From an uncultured Corynebacterium sp. (GTDB taxonomy: Bacteria > Actinomycetota > Actinomycetes > Mycobacteriales > Mycobacteriaceae): DNA of 64,000 bases. Below are positions 10,295-18,092 of the stretch, piece by piece; position 1 is the stretch's first letter; each line of letters opens with the position of its first letter. The DNA lies in contig NZ_CAMIBP010000012.1 in assembly GCF_946223165.1 (NCBI RefSeq), positions 8,843 through 72,842 on the forward strand. The letters run 5' to 3'. A model generated the notes under the pieces. That model was not told the origin of the DNA and made no database searches. It saw only the letters and a program-made list of their open reading frames with translations. A program made the position numbers and the translations under genes.

Positions 10295-10993
10295 CTACAA
10301 GACCGCCAGATCCGACAGATCCGGCAGGCAGCCCAGCGCTGCGCGGGCCGCCACCCGAAATTCCTCAGCGTCCAGCCCACCAGCACCCGCGGGCAAGCTC
10401 CCCCACAGCGGCACGCCGGTGACCACGGGAAGCTCCTCCACATTGAGCTGGGTGGCCAGGTCAGGGCTTGCAGGCAGACTACCGCCGATGAGGCCCGCCA
10501 CGCGCAACCCCGCCCGGGCAGCCTCGCGCACGGTCAGCTCCGCCGCATTGAGGCTTCCCAACTGCAGCGACGTCACAACGACGAGGGGCGCGTCCAGGTC
10601 GGCGGCCACGTCCGCGAGCGTGAGATCATCAGCCAGCCGAACCAGCAAGCCTCCGGCACCCTCGACGAGGACGACCCGTGCCCCGCCGCCCGCCGGCGGC
10701 ACGTCCAAGCCCCGAATCCACTCGACCAGCTCGGAGCGCTCGACCTGCGCCATCCCGGCGCGGCGGGCGGACAGGTTGGGCGCTAGCGGCTCCGGGTAGC
10801 GGCGAAACTCCGCCGTCGCCACACCGGCGAGACGCTCCACGGTGACCGCGTCGCCGGAACCGTCCGGCTCGCCGGTCTGTACGGGCTTGGCCGCAACGAC
10901 GTCAAAGCCGCGGGCCGCTAGCTCAGCGGCGAGCGCCGCCGTGGCCACCGTCTTGCCCACGTCCGTGTTCGTTCCCGTAATGCAGAGGATCAT
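10295..10993 (-). CDS. bioD: Dethiobiotin synthetase BioD (232 aa)
   Basis: Catalyses ATP- and CO2-dependent ring closure of 7,8-diaminopelargonate to dethiobiotin in biotin synthesis. The N-terminus MILCITGTNTDVGKTVATAA carries the BioD P-loop (GTNTDVGKT). Later come AAKPVQTGEPDGSGD (substrate loop) and VLVEGAGGLLVRL. The ATG at 10993 was chosen because AGGAG lies 10 bases upstream, although the frame is open further. It follows bioA by 80 bp on the same strand and is probably cotranscribed from the bioA promoter. Confidence 0.95.
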   Translation of the reverse strand: MILCITGTNTDVGKTVATAALAAELAARGFDVVAAKPVQTGEPDGSGDAVTVERLAGVATAEFRRYPEPLAPNLSARRAGMAQVERSELVEWIRGLDVPPAGGGARVVLVEGAGGLLVRLADDLTLADVAADLDAPLVVVTSLQLGSLNAAELTVREAARAGLRVAGLIGGSLPASPDLATQLNVEELPVVTGVPLWGSLPAGAGGLDAEEFRVAARAALGCLPDLSDLAVL

Positions 10994-11073
10994 TGTGTGT
11001 GTACTCCTGTGTTGTGTCGACGTTCTTGGTGTTCTTGGTGTCGCGGGAGTTCTTGGCAGTGCCGACGCTGTCC

Positions 11074-12369
11074 TTAGGCGCCCCCAACCGTGGCGCGCGC
11101 CGCGGCGACCATGGCCGCGCATATGGCATCGACCTCGCCGGGCGTGCTCACGAAGGGCGGCATCGCGTAGATGAGCCGGCCGAAGGGGCGCAGCCAAACG
11201 CCGCACTCCATGGCGGCATCGATGGCTTTCACCATGTCCACGTCGCGCTCCATCTCAATGACGCCGATAGCGCCAAGCACGCGCACGTCAGCAACCCCGG
11301 GCAGCTCGCGCGCCGGCGCCAGGCCAGCCTGGAGGCGCTCCTCAATGACAGGAACCCACGTCCGCCACCGCCCCTCCAGCGCCAGAGTTGTGGCCTCCGC
11401 GGCCACGGCGCACGCGAGCGGGTTGGCCATGAATGTCGGGCCGTGCATCACCGCGGCGGGGCTCAAACCATGCGCCACCCGGTCCGTCGCCAACGTCGCC
11501 GCCAGGCTCATAAAGCCACCCGTGAGCGCCTTGCCGACACACAGAATGTCCGGGACAACGCCGTTGTCGAGCGTGGTAAACAACTGCCCGGCGCGCCCGA
11601 AGCCGGTGGCAATCTCATCGGCAATGAGCACAATGTCATGGTCGTCACACAGGCGGCGCACGCCGCGCACAAGCTCGGGATCGTGGAAACGCATTCCGCC
11701 CGCCCCCTGCACGACGGGCTCGATGATGATGGCGGCCACGTCGGGGCCGATGAGCGCGTCCATCTCAGCAAGGTAGGCGGCGTGCGCCTCCGGGCCGGAG
11801 CCCCGCACGGGCGGCGGCGGGGCAAAGTACTGCTGCGCCACCACGCCCTGCCACAGGGAATGCATCCCACCGTCCGGGTCGCACACGCTCATCGCCCCGA
11901 AGGTGTCGCCGTGATAGCCGGAGCGCCACGTGAACAGCGCCGTGCGCTCGGGATGTCCCTGCCCGCGGGCGAATTGCAGCGCCATCTTGATGGCCACCTC
12001 AACGGACACCGAGCCGGAGTCCGAGTAGAAGACCTGGCCAAACTCCCCGCCCGTGAGCTCTAAGAGGTTGCGCGCCAGTCGCGCGGCCGGGGCGTGGGTG
12101 AGGCCACCGAACATGACGTGGCTCATCTCGTCTATCTGCGCGTGGGCGGCCGCGGTCAGGCGCGGGTGCCCGTGCCCGTAGGCGGCGGCCCACCACGAGC
12201 TCATGCCGTCAATGAGCCGGCGCCCGTCGCGCAGCGTGAGATAAACGCCCTTTGTCGACGTGACCTCGAAGGCGCGGACACCGGGCGCGGCGTAGGGATG
12301 CCAGAGATGGGCCGCGTCGAAGGCGACAACATCATCAAGCAGATCTTGAACATCGTTCAATTTTTTCAT
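11074..12369 (-). CDS. bioA: Adenosylmethionine-8-amino-7-oxononanoate aminotransferase BioA
   Basis: PLP enzyme (431 aa) that converts 8-amino-7-oxononanoate (KAPA) to diaminopelargonate using S-adenosylmethionine as amino donor. Class III aminotransferase signatures: HLWHPYAAPG near the N-terminus, SSWWAAAYGHGHP, the WRSGYHGDTFG segment, LIADEIATGFGR and the PLP lysine in CVGKALTGG (about Lys 280). The ATG at 12369 has no ribosome-binding site. A GATACT -10 box on this strand ends 9 bases before it, so the message is probably nearly leaderless. The 15-bp palindrome TTGAACATCGTTCAA occupies codons 4-8. No bioF is seen, which would fit precursor auxotrophy. Confidence 0.95.
   Translation of the reverse strand: MKKLNDVQDLLDDVVAFDAAHLWHPYAAPGVRAFEVTSTKGVYLTLRDGRRLIDGMSSWWAAAYGHGHPRLTAAAHAQIDEMSHVMFGGLTHAPAARLARNLLELTGGEFGQVFYSDSGSVSVEVAIKMALQFARGQGHPERTALFTWRSGYHGDTFGAMSVCDPDGGMHSLWQGVVAQQYFAPPPPVRGSGPEAHAAYLAEMDALIGPDVAAIIIEPVVQGAGGMRFHDPELVRGVRRLCDDHDIVLIADEIATGFGRAGQLFTTLDNGVVPDILCVGKALTGGFMSLAATLATDRVAHGLSPAAVMHGPTFMANPLACAVAAEATTLALEGRWRTWVPVIEERLQAGLAPARELPGVADVRVLGAIGVIEMERDVDMVKAIDAAMECGVWLRPFGRLIYAMPPFVSTPGEVDAICAAMVAAARATVGGA
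12346..12360. promoter_or_regulatory. BioQ-like operator 1 (inside the bioA 5' end)
   Basis: A perfect palindrome TTGAAC-N3-GTTCAA. As I recall, BioQ, the TetR-type biotin repressor of Corynebacterium, binds TGAAC-N3-GTTAC-like sites. The site covers bioA codons 4-8, just downstream of the predicted transcript start, where a bound repressor would block elongation. Confidence 0.7.
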
Positions 12370-12413
12370 AAAAACACAAGTATCACATTCGACGGCGGTG
12401 CATAATGCTTTTC
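12370..12413. promoter_or_regulatory. Divergent bioA / POT transporter promoter region
   Basis: On the plus strand CATAAT (12401-12406) lies 7 bases before ATG 12414, giving a leaderless transporter mRNA. On the minus strand GATACT (12384-12379) lies 9 bases before the bioA ATG. The two promoters overlap within 44 bp and are flanked on both sides by the same palindrome. Confidence 0.55.
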
Positions 12414-13874
12414 ATGACTCAACTTGAACAGCGTTCAATTGCGCCTTTAGCCACCCGCATTACCCTTCCCACCATCGCCGCCGTGGAGACCTGGGAGCGT
12501 TTCAGCTTCTACGGCATGCAGGCCATCTTGGCCTTCTACCTCTACGCCACCGTCACCGACGGCGGGCTCGGCATGGACAAGACTCAGGCCACCGCGCTGG
12601 TGGGCGCCTACGGCTCCTTGCTCTATCTCTTCACCTTCGTCGGCGGCTGGGTCGCCGACCGCGTCCTCGGCGCGGAGCGCACCCTACTCACCGGCGCCGC
12701 GCTCCTCATGTGCGGCCATCTCGCACTCTCCCTCATCCCCGGCTACGTCGGCCTCGTCGGCGGCCTGCTCCCCCTCGCACTCGGGTCCGGCCTGCTCAAG
12801 ACCGCCGCCATCACCATCCTCGGCGCCGCCTTCCCTCCGGCCGCGGGTGCCCGTGACGGTGCCTTCCAGGTCTTCTACCTCGGCATCAACATCGGCGCGT
12901 TCTTCGGCCCCATGCTCACCGGATGGCTGGCCCAGACGTACACGTACCACGTCGGCTTCCTCGCCGCGGCCGCCCTCATGGCGCTCGGCTGCATCACCTA
13001 TGGCCTGCTGCGCAGCCGCATGCGTTCCTCGCTCGATCCGGAGGTCACGCGCTTCATCACCGTCCCCGCCAACCCCATCGACCGCGGCTCCTTGGTCCGC
13101 GTGGCGGGCGCCGCCCTCGTCGTCCTCGTTGCCGCGCTGGCCGCTCTGGCAACCGGCGTCCTCACGCCGCAACGCCTCGCACTCGGCCTTCTCCTCGCCA
13201 CCGTCCTCGCCGCCGTATGGCTCTTTGCCTCCATGCTCCGTTCCTCGGCCGTCTCCCCCGCTGAGCGCACCCGCGTCATCGCGTTCATCCCACTCTTCCT
13301 CTGCTCCACCGCGTATTGGACCCTGCAATCACAGACTTACGGCGTGCTCGCCGTCTACTCGGACGAGCGCCTCAATCGCACCGTCGGTAGCCTCACCATC
13401 CCCGCCGCATGGACACAGTCCCTCAACCCGCTCTACATCCTGGTCTTCTCCATCCCGCTGGCCGCCCTGCTGGCCCGCCGCGCCAACCGGGGCATGCACC
13501 GTCAGACCCTCATGGGCGGCGGCATCACCCTCGCCGGCGCCGGAATGTTTTTGCTGCTCCCCTTCGTGGGCGGCGGCGAAGGTTCCACACCGTTTGTCAT
13601 CCTTGCCGGCTGCATCCTGGCCATGAGCCTAGGCGAGCTCTTCATCGGCCCCATCGGCATGGCCGCGTCCGCCTCCCATGCCCCGCAGGCCTTCGCCACC
13701 CGCTTCTCAGCGCTCTACTTCCTCACGATGGCCATCGGCACCTCCCTGGCCGGCAGCCTCTCCACGCTCTACGATCCCACCGATGCCAGCGCCGAGCGCA
13801 CCTACATCCTCCTCGTCGGCGCGGTCCCCGTCGTGCTCGGCGCAGCGCTCTTGCTCTCCCCCAAGAGGGCCTGA
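12414..13874 (+). CDS. POT/PTR family proton-coupled transporter
   Basis: A 486-residue polytopic membrane protein of the proton-dependent oligopeptide transporter family (DtpT-like). ETWERFSFYGMQAILAFYLY is the POT signature with the ExxER proton-coupling motif. Further family features are VGAYGSLLYLFTFVGGWVADRVLGA and FYLGINIGAFFGPMLTGWLA. About 12-14 hydrophobic segments run to the C-terminus. ATG 12414 fits a leaderless start; the in-frame ATG at 12405 overlaps the -10 box and is less likely. It is divergent from bioA and shares BioQ-like operators with it. In C. glutamicum I recall a similar permease in the BioQ regulon, so a biotin-related substrate is possible but unproven. Confidence 0.88.
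   Translation: MTQLEQRSIAPLATRITLPTIAAVETWERFSFYGMQAILAFYLYATVTDGGLGMDKTQATALVGAYGSLLYLFTFVGGWVADRVLGAERTLLTGAALLMCGHLALSLIPGYVGLVGGLLPLALGSGLLKTAAITILGAAFPPAAGARDGAFQVFYLGINIGAFFGPMLTGWLAQTYTYHVGFLAAAALMALGCITYGLLRSRMRSSLDPEVTRFITVPANPIDRGSLVRVAGAALVVLVAALAALATGVLTPQRLALGLLLATVLAAVWLFASMLRSSAVSPAERTRVIAFIPLFLCSTAYWTLQSQTYGVLAVYSDERLNRTVGSLTIPAAWTQSLNPLYILVFSIPLAALLARRANRGMHRQTLMGGGITLAGAGMFLLLPFVGGGEGSTPFVILAGCILAMSLGELFIGPIGMAASASHAPQAFATRFSALYFLTMAIGTSLAGSLSTLYDPTDASAERTYILLVGAVPVVLGAALLLSPKRA
12424..12438. promoter_or_regulatory. BioQ-like operator 2 (inside the POT transporter 5' end)
   Basis: A second perfect palindrome TTGAAC-AGC-GTTCAA, starting 10 bases after the predicted +1 of the divergent transporter gene. 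It mirrors operator 1 on the other side of the shared promoter region. Confidence 0.7.
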
Positions 13875-14029
13875 CGCACCATGTCCTCCGCGTCGGCCAA
13901 CTCGGCCGATGCCACGGCGGACACTACCGCACCATCAAAAATCTGGCACGGATCGTCCGGGACCACCTCGGCGGTCCGTGCCAGTTTCTTATCGTCCAGG
14001 TAGGCGTCGAACGCCCTATCGATGCTCAT
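13802..14029 (-). CDS. Doubtful small hypothetical protein (75 aa)
   Basis: The frame begins MSIDRAFDAYLDDKKLARTA and continues with a balanced acidic composition and G/C-rich third positions, as in real genes here. Against it, the last 24 codons are antisense to the transporter gene, a terminator-like hairpin lies inside it, and only a weak GGGTG lies upstream of the ATG. No family is recognised. Confidence 0.3.
   Translation of the reverse strand: MSIDRAFDAYLDDKKLARTAEVVPDDPCQIFDGAVVSAVASAELADAEDMVRQALLGESKSAAPSTTGTAPTRRM
13943..13984 (+). terminator. Hairpin behind the POT transporter gene
   Basis: CTGGCACGGA pairs perfectly with TCCGTGCCAG over a 22-base loop that can itself fold (GGACC/GGTCC). 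TTTCTT follows on the plus strand and ATTTTTGA on the minus strand, so it could stop transcription both ways. Confidence 0.5.
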
Positions 14030-14089
14030 ACCGACACCCTAGTCTCAATGGCCTCCTGCGTCCGGGCCGGGACATAGAATCCTCCCATC

Positions 14090-14911
14090 ATGCTCGATTC
14101 TCTCCCCGCGCCGCTGCGCCAGCTCCTGCCACGACTCTCCCTCATTGTGTCCCTCGTGCTCGCTCTCCTAGGCACCGCCAGCATCCTCGGCGCCACCTCC
14201 GCTCCAGGCTCCTCCTCGGGTTCTGCTGCGAGCTCCTCAGCGAGCTCCTCTGCCGCTGCCGATGCCGCCACGACGACGACCGCAGCAGCCACCACCGCTG
14301 CACCAGCTCCGACGACTGAGCCTGTAGCCGACCCGGCGGCCGACTCCCGCGCGCAGCTCGAGACGCTAGCAATCAAGGGTCGCGCCCCGAAAACCGGCTA
14401 TTCCCGCGATGAGTTCGGCGAGCGCTGGTCCGACGACGTTGACGTCGAGCTTGGCCACAACGGCTGCGACACCCGCAACGATATCCTCGCCCGAGACCTC
14501 GACAACGAGACGATTAAGGACGGCACTCACGGCTGCGTCGTCCTCACCGGTCTCCTCCACGACCCGTACACGGGCACGGACATCGACTTCCAACGCGGCC
14601 AGTCCACCTCCTCCCTCGTGCAGATCGACCACGTGGTCCCGCTGTCCGATGCCTGGCAAAAGGGAGCGCAGACCTGGGACGCGAAGACCCGCCGCAACTT
14701 TGCCAATGATCCGCGTAACTTGCTTGCAGTCCAGGGCAAGGCCAACTCCTCCAAGAGCGACGGTGACGCCGCCACGTGGCTGCCCGCCAACAAGTCCTAC
14801 CGCTGCACCTACGCGCAGAAGATCATCGACGTCAAGGCCGTCTACGGTCTGTGGGTCACCCAGGCCGAGTACGATGCCTTGGCCGCCCAGCTCGACACCT
14901 GCGCCGCCTAG
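14090..14911 (+). CDS. Secreted HNH-family nuclease (DUF1524 / GmrSD C-terminal type)
   Basis: A 273-residue protein. The N-terminus has one hydrophobic segment (LSLIVSLVLALLGTASILGA), which is a signal peptide or anchor. A Ser/Ala/Thr/Pro-rich linker covers residues 35-85. The C-terminal domain contains GYSRDEFGERWSDDVD, conserved cysteines, VQIDHVVPLSDAW (the DH-x-x-PLS metal/catalytic motif) and NDPRNLLAVQGKANSSKSD (the N-N motif), typical of extracellular corynebacterial HNH nucleases. Likely role: degradation of external DNA or RNA for nutrients. A TAGAAT box (14075-14080) 9 bases before the ATG suggests a near-leaderless message. Confidence 0.85.
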   Translation: MLDSLPAPLRQLLPRLSLIVSLVLALLGTASILGATSAPGSSSGSAASSSASSSAAADAATTTTAAATTAAPAPTTEPVADPAADSRAQLETLAIKGRAPKTGYSRDEFGERWSDDVDVELGHNGCDTRNDILARDLDNETIKDGTHGCVVLTGLLHDPYTGTDIDFQRGQSTSSLVQIDHVVPLSDAWQKGAQTWDAKTRRNFANDPRNLLAVQGKANSSKSDGDAATWLPANKSYRCTYAQKIIDVKAVYGLWVTQAEYDALAAQLDTCAA

Positions 14912-15030
14912 GGCCCGCAGCGCAGTCGGGCCCCGGCAGGCGTTTCATTCCGGGCGCTCGTGCGGGATAGCACTGGCAAGCGCAAGACCAACACTGCCCA
15001 ACGTGAGCCAGCGCATACTACAGTGAGCTC

Positions 15031-15744
15031 ATGACAACCACCAACGACTTCGGCCAAATCATCGGCGACGATCTCCCCGGCTGGTCGCCCCGCCCACTTC
15101 CCAGCGCCGACTCACTTCCGGGGCGCTTCTGTCGGCTCGAAAAGTTGGCCGAGCGGCACATCCCGCGCCTGCTTGATGCCTTCGAGTCCACCATCGTGGA
15201 CGGCGTGCCGCAGCCCACGTGGACCTACCTGTCCGCGGGGCCGACGACGCAAGCCGAGCTTGAGGACCACTTCACGTCCAAGATCGACGCCGGGACCGAT
15301 ACGCATTACGCGATCGTCGAAGCCACCCCAGCCGCAGCCGTGCTGGGCACTGTGGGGCTCATCAATGCCGCACCCGCCGGCGGATCCATCGAGATGGGGT
15401 GGGTCACCTACTCCCCGCAGCTGGCGCGCACCGCCACCGCGACGGAGGCGCAATACCTCGCCATGGCATATGTCTTCGAGGGCCTGGGTTACCGGCGTTA
15501 TGAGTGGAAGTGCGACTGCCTCAATGAGAAGTCGCGCGCCGCGGCACTACGCCTGGGTTTCACCTACGAGGGTCGCTTCCGCCAAGCCACTGTCTATAAG
15601 GGACGCACGCGCGACACCGATTGGTTCTCCATCGTGGACACAGAATGGCCACCCCTCAAGGAATCCTTCGAGGGGTGGCTCGATCCGTCGAACTTCGACG
15701 ATGTGGGAACGCAGGTGCACTCCCTGGCGCATTTCCGCGCCTAG
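15031..15744 (+). CDS. GNAT acetyltransferase, RimJ/RimL-like
   Basis: A 237-residue GNAT-fold N-acetyltransferase. MGWVTYSPQLARTATATEAQ is the acetyl-CoA region and YEWKCDCLNEKSRAAALRLGF is the characteristic C-terminal motif of the RimJ/RimL group (acetyl_transf_3), followed by YEGRFRQATVYKGRTRDTDW. It probably acetylates a small-molecule amine or a protein N-terminus; the substrate is unknown. TACAGT (15019-15024) stands 6 bases before the ATG, so translation is probably leaderless. It stands alone, downstream of the nuclease gene. Confidence 0.88.
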   Translation: MTTTNDFGQIIGDDLPGWSPRPLPSADSLPGRFCRLEKLAERHIPRLLDAFESTIVDGVPQPTWTYLSAGPTTQAELEDHFTSKIDAGTDTHYAIVEATPAAAVLGTVGLINAAPAGGSIEMGWVTYSPQLARTATATEAQYLAMAYVFEGLGYRRYEWKCDCLNEKSRAAALRLGFTYEGRFRQATVYKGRTRDTDWFSIVDTEWPPLKESFEGWLDPSNFDDVGTQVHSLAHFRA

Positions 15745-15786
15745 TCGGCGCATTGCCGCGCCTGGCCCTGTGTTTGCTATCCAGTG

Positions 15787-16911
15787 TTAGCTATCCAGCT
15801 GCTTCTTAATCTGCGCGAAGAACTCACGTGCCGACTGCGGCTGCTGAGGCTTCTGGCCTGAGGTCACCGCCTGCTGCATGTTGCCACCATATGGGTGCTG
15901 CGGGTCCTGCGGCGGCAGCGTCGGCTGGCTCGGCTGCGGCTGCGGGGCCGGCTCCTGCGTTGCCTGACGCTGGAACCCAACCGGCTTCTTCGGAGACGCA
16001 GGAACCGCGGGGGTCTCGGCGGAGTTGATGGCGTTGGTTGACAGTAGGACGTCGCGCATGCCGGAGAAGAGATCGCCCATACCCTGCGGGTTGGACGGCA
16101 TGTACATGACGTTAGTGTGCGAACGCGCGGCCACGTCCACCATGGCGTCGAGGTACTGGGAGACCAGCATGAGGGCCTCAGGGTTTTCCTGGACACCGGC
16201 GGCGCGCAGCATCTCGTACTGAGCGGCGATACCTTCGACAATTTCCTTGCGCTGCTCGGCCACACCGCGACCCTGGAGCTTGCGGGCCTCGGCCGCACCC
16301 TCGGCCTCCTTGACCACGCGGATCTTCTCCGCCTCGGCCTGCGCGATGGCGGCCTCACGCTCGCGCTGGGCGGCGTTGATGGAGTTCATCGAGTCGCGCA
16401 CGCGGGAGTCCGGGCGCACGTCGGTCACCAGGGTGTTGACGAAGTTCCAGCCGTAGGCGGCCATGTTGTCACGCAGCGAGATGGCCACATTCTGGGCGAT
16501 GGTGTCCTTGGAAGAGAAGGAGTCATCGAGGTTCATATTCGCCACGGAGGAACGGACATTGTCCTGGACGTAGGCGACAATCTGCTGCTCGTGGTTCGAC
16601 AGCATGTAGTAGGCCTCACGCTCGCGGCCCTCGACCACCTGGTACTGGACCGCCACCGGAATCTGCACGAAGACATTGTCCTTGGTCTTGGTCTCCACGA
16701 GGACGTCGAGCTGGCGCACCTGCAGGCTGATCTTGTCGCGCACGCGATCGACGTAAGGAATCTTGAAGTTCAGGCCCGCGTGCGCCACGCGCTGAAACTT
16801 ACCCAAGCGCTCGATGATGGCGGCCTCACGCGTACGCACGATGACAAATCCATCGAGGATGGTGACGATGATGGCCAGGATGACGATTATGCCGAGCACG
16901 GCGGCAATCAT
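15787..16911 (-). CDS. SPFH/Band 7 (stomatin-like) membrane protein
   Basis: A 374-residue protein with one N-terminal transmembrane segment (IAAVLGIIVILAIIVTILDGF), then an SPFH domain (VRTREAAIIERLGKFQRVAHAG, FKIPYVDRVRDKISLQVRQ), an Ala/Glu-rich coiled coil (QREREAAIAQAEAEKIRVVK) and a Pro/Gln-rich tail. Members form membrane-microdomain scaffolds and often modulate proteases. The start at 16911 has a good AAGGAG site 5 bases upstream; the frame stays open 29 codons further, but that extension is hydrophilic and lacks a ribosome site. No NfeD partner is adjacent. Confidence 0.9.
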   Translation of the reverse strand: MIAAVLGIIVILAIIVTILDGFVIVRTREAAIIERLGKFQRVAHAGLNFKIPYVDRVRDKISLQVRQLDVLVETKTKDNVFVQIPVAVQYQVVEGREREAYYMLSNHEQQIVAYVQDNVRSSVANMNLDDSFSSKDTIAQNVAISLRDNMAAYGWNFVNTLVTDVRPDSRVRDSMNSINAAQREREAAIAQAEAEKIRVVKEAEGAAEARKLQGRGVAEQRKEIVEGIAAQYEMLRAAGVQENPEALMLVSQYLDAMVDVAARSHTNVMYMPSNPQGMGDLFSGMRDVLLSTNAINSAETPAVPASPKKPVGFQRQATQEPAPQPQPSQPTLPPQDPQHPYGGNMQQAVTSGQKPQQPQSAREFFAQIKKQLDS

Positions 16912-17075
16912 GGTGTACTCCTTCGAGATCGATGACGAAGAACGAGAGCGACGACTCGAATCCGAGGCTCCGAGATCGACTACGTGTTCGGTATTCACCC
17001 TGCCACGGCGCCCCGCGCGTGGCTAGAGAAAGTGATAATCAATAGCCACATCGTTAGCAGACTGTAACACTGCGC

Positions 17076-17105
17076 TGGCTAGTCATCCCATGGCTAGTCA
17101 TCCCA
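17076..17105. repeat. 15-bp tandem duplication at the RNase H gene stop
   Basis: TGGCTAGTCATCCCA occurs twice in direct succession. The inner copy contains the stop codon of the neighbouring minus-strand gene, so the duplication adds a second stop just beyond it. Confidence 0.85.
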
Positions 17106-17964
17106 CGGCGACATAGTCCGCGCGAGTCGGTTCGTGAGTCACCTGCTCCCGCAGTTGCGAGCGCACTTCCTGGAGAAACGCAGCGTGAACATCGGCCAGG
17201 CCCCACTCCCCGCAGCGGCGCGCGTGAACGGCAAGGCGATCGGCCTGCTCGTTGAGCACGTGACCGGCATGCCCGCGCACCCAGCGAATCCGCACCTCAA
17301 CGCCACGATCCCGCAGCTGCTGCACCACCGAGCGGCAGCGCGCGCCGGCGTGGGCCGTGTTGTACGCACTTGAGGGATCCTCGCTTCGCAGCGCCGCCGC
17401 GGCGACGCGGGAATCCGTGAGGATGGTGACGCGTTCCATGCGGCGCGGCAGGCGCTCCAGCGCGAAACGAATGGCCTCCACCTCTGCGATGTGGATGTTG
17501 GCGGCGCGCACGGTTGCCGACGATGCCCCTCCCAGCGACGTCGCATAGGCGATGCCCGCGAGGCCCCCGTGGCCGCGCGACGCGTCGGTCGCGATGGTCA
17601 CGTCCGTCGCCGGCAGAGTCGCCGGGGTCCGCGGAACGACTGCCATCGCCATGCCGAACGTGCGACGGGCCCGCTCCCACGTCAGGCGCGCGGCATCACC
17701 GGCCACCACCGAGGTCACCTCGAGGCCCGGCAAGGCGGCATCGGCAAGCACCGTGCGGACGGCCGCGCTGGGAACATAGACCCGCAGCTCGGTGCCGTAC
17801 TCGCGCGACAGCTCGAGAAAGGCGTCGATGAGGGCCTCGTCCTTAGTGCCCGAACGCGGGTTGAGGGCGGACTGGGCGCGCCCGCCCTCCACAGCCCAGG
17901 CGACACAGAGCCATTCGGTACCGCAGCTGGTGAGGGACTGGACGTGCAGGGCGGCGTGGCGCAT
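17098..17964 (-). CDS. RNase H-domain protein
   Basis: A 288-residue protein. The N-terminal 150 residues are unassigned. The C-terminal half is an RNase HI fold with the four carboxylates in order: TIATDASRGHGG, IAEVEAIRFALERLP, VTILTDSRVAA and LNEQADRLA, plus the histidine of VRGHAGHVLNEQAD. It would cleave RNA in RNA/DNA hybrids. ATG 17964 has AAAGGATC 5 bases upstream; a longer in-frame start 13 codons earlier lacks a site. The extended N-terminus differs from classical RnhA (about 155 aa), so the substrate may differ. Confidence 0.85.
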   Translation of the reverse strand: MRHAALHVQSLTSCGTEWLCVAWAVEGGRAQSALNPRSGTKDEALIDAFLELSREYGTELRVYVPSAAVRTVLADAALPGLEVTSVVAGDAARLTWERARRTFGMAMAVVPRTPATLPATDVTIATDASRGHGGLAGIAYATSLGGASSATVRAANIHIAEVEAIRFALERLPRRMERVTILTDSRVAAAALRSEDPSSAYNTAHAGARCRSVVQQLRDRGVEVRIRWVRGHAGHVLNEQADRLAVHARRCGEWGLADVHAAFLQEVRSQLREQVTHEPTRADYVAVG

Positions 17965-18092
17965 GGGGGATCCTTTCGGGGTTTTAAGGGAAATGTTCCT
18001 CACACGCTAATCAGCGGCCCAGACATGGCCCCGTGACACCTCATCCCGGGCGAACGTGCGTTCTAGCCTGTGCCCCTGCCCCTCGGCGGCTC

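Noticed and set aside
10138..10422. Open frame crossing the 11-bp repeat array (QP/NC/TAG-rich)
   Set aside because: The repeat period is not a multiple of three and the frame overlaps bioD; it is an artefact of the array.
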